The position numbers and the translations under genes are program-made. From positions 1-19,638 of the forward strand of contig CAYVLB010000021.1 in NCBI GenBank assembly GCA_964452325.1: a stretch of DNA of 19,638 bases. Direction: 5' to 3'. The stretch comes from JALVCQ01 sp964452325. GTDB taxonomy: Bacteria > Bacteroidota > Bacteroidia > JAADEI01 > JALVCQ01. This document shows positions 14,675 to 19,638 of the stretch, one piece after another. How positions within the stretch are numbered: position 1 is the stretch's first letter; the number at the start of each line of letters is the position of its first letter. Under the pieces are notes generated by a model. The model did no database searches and was not told the origin of the DNA. It saw nothing but the letters and a program-made list of their open reading frames with translations.

Positions 14675-16464
14675 AAGGTGCCATAGGTGACTGGCTGATA
14701 ATCCCTGCTGGTGAGCACCCGCCTTTGCAAGGGCGGGACAGGGCATCCTGGGAGGCTGTTCATCACACCCCTTCGGCTACGTTGTGGGTTACCTATCCTT
14801 CTACGAACTGGCAGGGTTGGCCTTTTGCGTCATTCGAGACCCCGCAATACAAGGGATGGATTTGTGGCGAATTGTGGCCCGGCGGCGTCTCATCATTGGC
14901 AGAAGTGTTCGAACGGCCCGACCAGGCTCGCCACCTCAACGGCTATTTTATAGGGATAGCTGTTGATAAGAAGAATGCCCAATGGCAAGTCATTACCTCC
15001 CGTTTTGGGCTTGTGCATGCGTATTATTCCCTCAATGATCGGCGCATTGGCAGCTACTATCCGGTGGTTGCCTATGGTGCCGACGACCTCGACTGGGAAG
15101 GTATCACTGCTTTTTTCCAAATGGGATTTTTCCATGGCCATCACACCTATTTTCAGGGAGTATCTATTTTGCCGATGGCCACTCGGAATATTTTTTCTCC
15201 CAATTTGGATGAATGCCAGTCGCAGCGCTATTGGCATTGGGAACACCACCCCGACCTGCGTCTATCCTTTCCACGTGCCGTCGAAGCATTTGGCGAAGTG
15301 TTTCATCAGGTGATCAACGATGCCGTTTGGGAAGGACGGATTGGCTTGCCCATCTCCGGTGGACTCGATAGTCGATCTACCGTAGTGCCCATCAGCCAAC
15401 CCTCCCAATACAATCGCCTTAAAGACCGGATTTGGAGCTATTCCTACGGCTATACTGATGACTCCATTGAGACAAGGATATCTCGGGAAATTGCGGATGC
15501 CGTCGGCCTTCCCTTTCAAGCCTTTACCATTCGTCCGTATTTATTCGATCAGGCAGAGCGTGTTTTTGAATGGACCGAAGGTTTTCAAGATATCACCCAG
15601 TGCAGACAAGCCTTTGTCCGGGACGAATTGGCACAACATACCGATGTGCTCGTTGGTGGCCTGTGGGGTGATGTCTGGCACGATGAAATGGGGTTTTTAC
15701 ATCATCCCCCGACAGGCAATGACGAATTGGCCGTTGAGGTGCTGAAAAAAATGAGCAAACGCGGATACAGGTGGTTGGTCAAGCATGTAGTGCGTCCCAA
15801 TGTGGATATGCTCCCTACCGAGCCGCTGCTCCACCATATTCATGTCAAATTGACCACCCTGCAGCACATCCGAGATGTTGACTTTCGTGTCAAGGCCTAT
15901 AAAACCGAGGAATGGTCTTTTCGGTGGAGTATTCCCCCCATACGGGTTTTTCAATCGGGTACATTGCCCAAGCTGGTTTTTTATGATACGCGGCTGACGG
16001 ACTTTTTCCAAGCGGTTCCCACACAATACCTTTCCGGAAGACGCCTTCAAATCGAATATATTAAACGATTTTCGCCAGAACTGGCCCGCATTCCGTGGCA
16101 GGTTTATGGTGTGAATCTCTATTGGTATCGCTACTTTAATTCCTGGCTGCTGCCATTGCGAGCATGGCGGAAGTTGGTGCGAATCTTGAGGCGCCAGTGC
16201 ATCGTTCAACGCAATTGGGAAGTTCAACTCTTGTTCTCTGAACGAGAAAGGAACCACTTGCGCGATTGGCTATTGGACCCCGCTCTGCCCCTGCATCATT
16301 ATGTAGAGCGCCGCGAGACAGAAAAGCTGGTCGATCAATTCCTTTCATTAAATGCTCCTGATGGTGCCATCGGATACACCGTCAGTATGCTGCTCACGTT
16401 TTCGATGTGGCTAGAACTTGTAGCACAGAAAATTCGCGGCAAAAGCTCCTCGGGAGGGACTTGA
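14671..16464 (+). CDS. Asparagine-synthetase-like protein with degenerate glutaminase domain
   Basis: From ATG at 14671 this encodes 597 residues. The start codon overlaps the upstream TGA (ATGA); an open extension to 14581 lies within asnB. The N-terminal region keeps part of the class II amidotransferase fold (LNGYFIGIAVD near 89-99, SRFGLVHAYYS near 110-120) but has no cysteine at position 2, so it should not hydrolyse glutamine. The ATP pyrophosphatase domain has PISGGLDSRS (227-236) and a modified VGGLWGDVWHDEMGF (328-342) where the canonical enzyme has SGDGGDELFGGY. It may use ammonia or another nucleophile, or form a complex with its neighbour. The last seven codons overlap the antisense tRNA-Asn. 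Function unknown; family assignment good. Confidence 0.82.
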   Translation: MKGAIGDWLIIPAGEHPPLQGRDRASWEAVHHTPSATLWVTYPSTNWQGWPFASFETPQYKGWICGELWPGGVSSLAEVFERPDQARHLNGYFIGIAVDKKNAQWQVITSRFGLVHAYYSLNDRRIGSYYPVVAYGADDLDWEGITAFFQMGFFHGHHTYFQGVSILPMATRNIFSPNLDECQSQRYWHWEHHPDLRLSFPRAVEAFGEVFHQVINDAVWEGRIGLPISGGLDSRSTVVPISQPSQYNRLKDRIWSYSYGYTDDSIETRISREIADAVGLPFQAFTIRPYLFDQAERVFEWTEGFQDITQCRQAFVRDELAQHTDVLVGGLWGDVWHDEMGFLHHPPTGNDELAVEVLKKMSKRGYRWLVKHVVRPNVDMLPTEPLLHHIHVKLTTLQHIRDVDFRVKAYKTEEWSFRWSIPPIRVFQSGTLPKLVFYDTRLTDFFQAVPTQYLSGRRLQIEYIKRFSPELARIPWQVYGVNLYWYRYFNSWLLPLRAWRKLVRILRRQCIVQRNWEVQLLFSERERNHLRDWLLDPALPLHHYVERRETEKLVDQFLSLNAPDGAIGYTVSMLLTFSMWLELVAQKIRGKSSSGGT

Positions 16465-16519
16465 ACCCCCGACCTGGTGGTTAACAGCCACCCGCTCTAA
16501 CCAACTGAGCTACCGAGGA
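16446..16519 (-). tRNA. tRNA-Asn (anticodon GTT)
   Basis: The reverse strand folds as a full cloverleaf: acceptor TCCTCGG pairs perfectly with CCGAGGA, the D arm contains GCTCAGTTGGTTAGAGC, the anticodon stem is GGTGG/CCACC around loop CTGTTAA giving anticodon GTT, and the T arm carries GGTTCAAGTCC. The discriminator base is G, as expected for tRNA-Asn. CCA is not encoded. Its 3' 19 bases overlap, in antisense, the end of the asparagine-synthetase-like gene. Confidence 0.97.
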
Positions 16520-16532
16520 AAAATTTCGGCTG

Positions 16533-16540
16533 CAAATTTA
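16533..16540 (-). promoter_or_regulatory. Promoter -7-like box TAAATTTG for tRNA-Asn
   Basis: Exact TAnnTTTG match 13 bases upstream of the tRNA 5' end, in an AT-rich gap. The nearest TTG (16555-16557) is 14 bases upstream, shorter than the usual spacer. The position suits a short 5' leader on the tRNA precursor. Confidence 0.5.
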
Positions 16541-16597
16541 ACACCTTCTTTACTCAAAGGTTCACCTGACAAAAATTTAACTCTTTTTTTGCACTCC

Positions 16598-16605
16598 TAT
16601 ATTTG
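16598..16605 (+). promoter_or_regulatory. Promoter -7-like box TATATTTG for the glycosyltransferase pair
   Basis: Exact TAnnTTTG match 24 bases before the preferred ATG of the family 9 glycosyltransferase. It covers the alternative TTG start at 16603 and so argues for ATG at 16630. No clear -33 TTG is visible. If active, the glycosyltransferases are transcribed separately from the amidotransferase pair. Confidence 0.45.
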
Positions 16606-16629
16606 CCCGGCGCATCTGGCCATGCTTCA

Positions 16630-17727
16630 ATGAAAATTACCGAGGTCAAATTTGATTGCCGCCACTTTCAAGGCCATCTTCCGTGTCGTCCTCATAAAGA
16701 GACGGGAGTCATATGCTCCGATTGTTCCGCCTACGAGCCCATACGTAGTCGCATTCTTATTATCAAATTGGGGGCTATGGGAGATGTAATTCGTACAACC
16801 CCCCTTCTTGTACGCCTCCGCCAAAAATATCCCGAGTCCCAAATTCATTGGATTACCCATACGCCGGATATTCTACCTCAAGGCTCAATCGACCGTATAT
16901 ATCAGTGGGATGCAACGGCCCTACACATCATTAAAGCACTTTCGTTTGACATTGCCATTAATCTGGACAAAGACATCGAAGCATGCATTTTGCTTCGCCA
17001 AGTAAAGGCTCAACGAAAGTATGGTTTTATTGAGCATGAGGGACACGTGTGGCCCCTTTCGCCGGCCTCCGAACATAAGATCCTCACCGGGCTTTTCGAT
17101 CCTATCTCTAAGGCCAATACCCGTCATTACGTAGCGGAAACTTTTGACATATGCGGTTTTGAGTTTCAGGATGAACCGTATTTGCTGGATGTGGATGAAC
17201 AACTTCTGTCCAAGTGGCAACACCGTTATCAGGAAGAAGGCCCCCCCCCTTATATTGGCCTCAATACAGGGTGTGGGGTACGGTGGCCTACCCGTTTGTG
17301 GCCCGAATCCTATTGGATAGAATTGATTCAAAAAATGCAAGCGGATGGGATGACTCCCGTTTTATTGGGAGGACCCGATGAAGCGCCCAGGAACCAACGC
17401 CTTCACCAGATAACTGGTGCATTCTATCCCGGCACCTTTCCGTTGAATGAGTTCATCGCGATGATTGCCGCTACGGATGTCGTGGTTACTGCGGTAACCA
17501 TGGCCATGCATCTAGCCCTTGGCACACGCCGACGAATCGTATTGTTTAATAACATCTTTAACCGAAGCGAATTCTACCTTTACGGCCGGGGAGAAATTGT
17601 CGAACCCGATTCCGGATGCGACTGCTACTATGGCCAGGTGTGCCGTAGAGATCGCCATTGCATGTACGACTTGACGGTAGATAAGGTCTGGGATGCCCTC
17701 CAACGGGTACTTGCCATTTCCGCATGA
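16630..17727 (+). CDS. Family 9 glycosyltransferase (heptosyltransferase-like) with cysteine-rich N-terminus
   Basis: This 365-residue protein has a GT-B fold. After a roughly 40-residue N-terminal extension carrying four cysteines (10, 19, 29, 32, from FDCRHF to CSDC), the GT9 core begins RILIIKLGAMGDVIRTTPLL. Later motifs are IGLNTGCGVRWPTRLWP, TPVLLGGPDEAPRNQ and AATDVVVTAVTMAMHLALGT, the nucleotide-sugar side. The end holds a second cysteine group, CDCYYGQVC and HCM. GT9 enzymes usually add heptose or related sugars to lipopolysaccharide or other surface glycans on the cytoplasmic face; the sugar here is unknown. A run of nine C lies in the middle. The TGA overlaps the next ATG, so it is coupled to the family 4 enzyme. 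Confidence 0.9.
   Translation: MKITEVKFDCRHFQGHLPCRPHKETGVICSDCSAYEPIRSRILIIKLGAMGDVIRTTPLLVRLRQKYPESQIHWITHTPDILPQGSIDRIYQWDATALHIIKALSFDIAINLDKDIEACILLRQVKAQRKYGFIEHEGHVWPLSPASEHKILTGLFDPISKANTRHYVAETFDICGFEFQDEPYLLDVDEQLLSKWQHRYQEEGPPPYIGLNTGCGVRWPTRLWPESYWIELIQKMQADGMTPVLLGGPDEAPRNQRLHQITGAFYPGTFPLNEFIAMIAATDVVVTAVTMAMHLALGTRRRIVLFNNIFNRSEFYLYGRGEIVEPDSGCDCYYGQVCRRDRHCMYDLTVDKVWDALQRVLAISA
17241..17249 (+). repeat. Nine-base C homopolymer inside the family 9 glycosyltransferase gene
   Basis: Nine consecutive C encode part of GPPP, just before the IGLNTGCG motif of the C-terminal half. Loss of one base would bring a stop at 17318-17320, removing the nucleotide-sugar domain. The tract is seen directly; variation is only a possibility. 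Confidence 0.5.
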
Positions 17728-18854
17728 AAATTGCCTACTTATCCACTTTCCCGCCTTTTCGGGGCGGTATTGCTCATTTCAATGAACAGCTGGTACATCA
17801 TCTTCGCGAACGTGGCCATCACCTTATCAAAATTACATTTCGTCGCCAATATCCTGAATTGCTGTTTCCCGGTAAAACGCAATATGTGGAGCAATGGCGT
17901 AATAAAGAATGGGAAGCTCATCAGTGGCTTGATACAATCAATCCATTGAACTGGTGGCAAACCGCCCGACGCATTCGGGCGTTGCATCCCGATGTTCTTT
18001 TTCTCCGATATTGGATTCCTTTTATGGCACCTTCGTTGGGAACAATAGCAGCCTACCTACGCGCACACGGGATCCCCGCAGTTGTGATTGCCGATAATAT
18101 TATTCCTCATGAACGTCGTTTGGGTGACCTCGTGCTTACGCGATGGTTTATGCGGCAGATGTCAGGCGTGATGGTGATGAGTGGAACCGTCGAACACCAA
18201 TGGAACCAACTCAATGTGCATACCTTTCATCGAAGATTATGGCATCCTGTTTACGACCATTTTCCGCCTCCTGTCTCCAAAGAGGTAGCCCGGCATCGAT
18301 TGGGACTACCCCTTACCCCCAAAATTGTCTTGCTGACCGGGCTGATTCGTCCTTATAAGGGATTGGATCTGCTCATCGAGGCACTTAGGTACTTGCCCCC
18401 CAGCTATCATCTGCTGGTTGGCGGCGAAGTATATGGTGACGAGCGAAAATACTATCGCCAGATCGAAAAGTTGGGGTTGTCGCCCCGAGTGAGGGCACAT
18501 TTTCATTTTCTTTCCGATGAAGAGATGGCTTTGTTTTGGAGTGCAGCAGATGTGGCGGTGTTACCTTATCGCCGTGCCACGCAAAGTGGCATCTTGGCAA
18601 TTGCCTACTACTACGAGCGTCCCGTGGTGGTTACACCAGTCGGCGACTTGCCCGAGGCTGTGCGCACTTTTGGTATTGGGAAAGTTGCGGAAGCAATCTC
18701 CCCACAGGCCATTGCGCAATCAATCCGAGAGGTCATCGAAAAGGAGTCGTTGGCCTACTATATCGAATGCCTTCGCACTGCCCGAAAACAGCTGAGTTGG
18801 CCACGTTTTGCCGCGCAAGTAGAGAATTTCTTGCAAGCGGTTGTCAAGCGATGA
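17724..18854 (+). CDS. Family 4 glycosyltransferase
   Basis: This 376-residue GT-B enzyme belongs to the GT4 group. The N-terminal domain begins MKIAYLSTFPPFRGGIAHFN with the glycine-rich acceptor-side loop. The C-terminal domain has IVLLTGLIRPYKGLDLLIEA, YHLLVGGEVYGDERKYY, FLSDEEMALFWSAADVAVLP and the donor-binding region YRRATQSGILAIAYYYERPV followed by VTPVGDLPEAV. Donor and acceptor cannot be read from the sequence. ATGA overlap with the family 9 gene indicates a shared job, most likely consecutive or parallel steps in making a surface glycan. It ends 12 bases from the convergent DUF4295 gene, with no evident terminator between. Confidence 0.93.
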   Translation: MKIAYLSTFPPFRGGIAHFNEQLVHHLRERGHHLIKITFRRQYPELLFPGKTQYVEQWRNKEWEAHQWLDTINPLNWWQTARRIRALHPDVLFLRYWIPFMAPSLGTIAAYLRAHGIPAVVIADNIIPHERRLGDLVLTRWFMRQMSGVMVMSGTVEHQWNQLNVHTFHRRLWHPVYDHFPPPVSKEVARHRLGLPLTPKIVLLTGLIRPYKGLDLLIEALRYLPPSYHLLVGGEVYGDERKYYRQIEKLGLSPRVRAHFHFLSDEEMALFWSAADVAVLPYRRATQSGILAIAYYYERPVVVTPVGDLPEAVRTFGIGKVAEAISPQAIAQSIREVIEKESLAYYIECLRTARKQLSWPRFAAQVENFLQAVVKR

Positions 18855-18866
18855 AACGCAAATCCC

Positions 18867-19025
18867 CTATTTGGATTTTTGGCTCAGCAGATTATTTACT
18901 TCGTGCTGCCATACGGTTACCTCGCGAAAACGGTATTTCCCACTTCGTGGGTCTTTATATGGGAGAATCACCTTGACTTTTTTCTCCTTCCCTTTTTGAA
19001 GGGTAGCAACCACTTTCTTGGCCAT
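18867..19025 (-). CDS. DUF4295 family small basic protein
   Basis: This 52-residue lysine-rich protein starts MAKKVVATLQKGKEKKVKVI, continues with PYKDPRSGKYRFREVTVW, and ends NNLLSQKSK before TAG. It matches the DUF4295 family, short proteins that in Bacteroidota are encoded next to rpmB and rpmG. The function is not established; position and charge suggest a ribosome link. It starts 12 bases after the rpmG stop. In many Bacteroidota ftsY follows this gene, whereas here the next gene is a convergent glycosyltransferase. Confidence 0.88.
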   Translation of the reverse strand: MAKKVVATLQKGKEKKVKVILPYKDPRSGKYRFREVTVWQHEVNNLLSQKSK

Positions 19026-19037
19026 ATCGTAAGATGT

Positions 19038-19223
19038 TTACTTGACTTCTCGATGTAACGTATGCCGTTTCAGATAGGGATTATACTTGCGAAGTTCAAG
19101 CCGCCCGGTAGTATTGCGTCGATTTTTGGTGGTATAATACCGGGAAATACCAGGCACACCTTCTTTTTTCTGTTCGGTACATTCCAAAATTACCATTATC
19201 CGATTGCCTTTCTTTTTGGCCAT
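19038..19223 (-). CDS. rpmG: Large ribosomal subunit protein bL33
   Basis: This 61-residue protein reads MAKKKGNRIMVILECTEQ, then PGISRYYTTKNRRNTTGRLE and LRKYNPYLKRHTLHREVK, the usual Bacteroidota form of bL33. It retains only one cysteine (C15), so it is the zinc-free type. It starts two bases after the rpmB stop and is cotranscribed with it. It binds near the E site of the 50S subunit. Confidence 0.97.
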   Translation of the reverse strand: MAKKKGNRIMVILECTEQKKEGVPGISRYYTTKNRRNTTGRLELRKYNPYLKRHTLHREVK

Positions 19224-19225
19224 GA

Positions 19226-19468
19226 TTAAAGGATTTTAACGCCACGTGTTTTTTCCACTTTGCGCAAGTATTGGTAGGCCCCCATTTTGGTGATGGTCCG
19301 CAACGCCCGGGTGGATAACTTCAAGGTTACCCATTTGTCCAGCTCGGGGATGTAAATCCGCTTCTTTTGAATATTGGGTTTGAACTTCCTCTTGGTATGC
19401 CGGTTTGAGTGCGACACGTTATTACCAGTGCGTGTCCGCCTACCGGTCAGTGTACAACGTCGAGCCAT
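19226..19468 (-). CDS. rpmB: Large ribosomal subunit protein bL28
   Basis: The 80-residue protein begins MARRCTLTGRRTRTGNNVSH, continues SNRHTKRKFKPNIQKKRIYI and ends GAYQYLRKVEKTRGVKIL, typical of bL28. The frame is open upstream to 19558, but the conserved N-terminus marks ATG at 19468 as the start, and a -7-like box at 19495-19502 lies just before it. It is first in the rpmB-rpmG-DUF4295 operon. Confidence 0.97.
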   Translation of the reverse strand: MARRCTLTGRRTRTGNNVSHSNRHTKRKFKPNIQKKRIYIPELDKWVTLKLSTRALRTITKMGAYQYLRKVEKTRGVKIL

Positions 19469-19494
19469 AAGTGCCAATTGCCAATTTGGGGGCA

Positions 19495-19502
19495 CAAAAT
19501 TA
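19495..19502 (-). promoter_or_regulatory. Promoter -7-like box TAATTTTG for the rpmB operon
   Basis: Exact TAnnTTTG match 26 bases before the rpmB start, in the 52-base gap after the upstream gene's stop. No convincing -33 TTG is seen. It would give a 5' leader of about 20 bases. Confidence 0.45.
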
Positions 19503-19520
19503 ACAAATGATCCAGGAATG

Positions 19521-19638
19521 TTATTCCCTACCTTGCACCCAGTCCCTGAGATATTCAAAGGAAGGGGTCAGTCGGCCATTTCGGGCAATGGTTGCTCGCT
19601 CGAAAATGGCATTGTCAGGGTCTTTCAGGTAATGCGGT
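19521..19638 (-). CDS. C-terminal end of an unidentified protein (5' end outside window)
   Basis: On the reverse strand one frame is open from the window edge to TAA at 19523-19521, giving 38 residues that begin PHYLKDPDNAIFERATIARN and end LRDWVQGRE. The composition looks like real protein (charged and aromatic residues in helix-like spacing), and another frame closes within eight codons. I do not recognise the family. It is upstream of rpmB in the same direction, with 52 bases between. Confidence 0.5.
   Translation of the reverse strand, partial: PHYLKDPDNAIFERATIARNGRLTPSFEYLRDWVQGRE

Noticed and set aside
15262..16257. Reverse open frames opposite the asparagine-synthetase-like gene
   Set aside because: They have no family features and no plausible starts, and the forward frame carries conserved motifs throughout.
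18939..18951. Hairpin CCCAC-TTC-GTGGG followed by a few T, considered as a terminator for the family 4 glycosyltransferase
   Set aside because: The stem is only five pairs, the T-run is interrupted, and it lies inside the DUF4295 coding sequence.

Overview
The window looks like chromosome from a member of the Bacteroidota. The markers are several families largely confined to that phylum (DUF2851, DUF4295 and DUF4296), a C-terminal domain resembling a type IX secretion sorting signal on an M1 aminopeptidase, and a promoter -7 box of the Bacteroidota form TAnnTTTG in most of the intergenic gaps. The lineage below phylum cannot be read from the sequence. Coding density is very high: many neighbouring genes overlap by the 4-base ATGA arrangement, and no stretch over 300 bases lacks a gene. 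I saw no insertion sequence, prophage, CRISPR array or rRNA.

Layout, left to right. (1) The 3' part of a SpoU/TrmH-type RNA methyltransferase (+), meeting end to end a secreted, possibly outer-membrane protein (-). (2) A forward unit: DUF4296 lipoprotein, guaA (GMP synthase), and a periplasmic-binding-protein-like lipoprotein. (3) A six-gene reverse unit from 10389 down to 4154: DUF2851 protein, M1 aminopeptidase, Bcp-type peroxiredoxin, O-methyltransferase, a glucosaminidase lipoprotein with four LysM repeats, and a small two-helix membrane protein. (4) Forward genes pdhA (pyruvate dehydrogenase E1 alpha, probably with a non-ATG start), a membrane-anchored TPR protein, and ribH (lumazine synthase). 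(5) A forward surface-sugar region: a complete asparagine-synthetase-type amidotransferase, a coupled homologue lacking the glutaminase cysteine, a tRNA-Asn(GTT) on the other strand overlapping its end, then a family 9 and a family 4 glycosyltransferase. (6) A reverse ribosomal operon, rpmB-rpmG-DUF4295, and the 3' end of one more reverse gene at the right edge.

Most of the window is housekeeping: purine, riboflavin and pyruvate metabolism, translation, and envelope maintenance. The part most likely to hold something not well described is 12.8 to 18.9 kb. There an intact and a degenerate asparagine-synthetase-like protein are translationally coupled and sit beside two glycosyltransferases, which suggests amidation or another ATP-dependent modification of a surface glycan. 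This function is inferred from context. Homopolymeric C tracts in the LysM lipoprotein (10 C) and the family 9 glycosyltransferase (9 C) are possible slippage sites. I see no clear evidence of an entirely new system.
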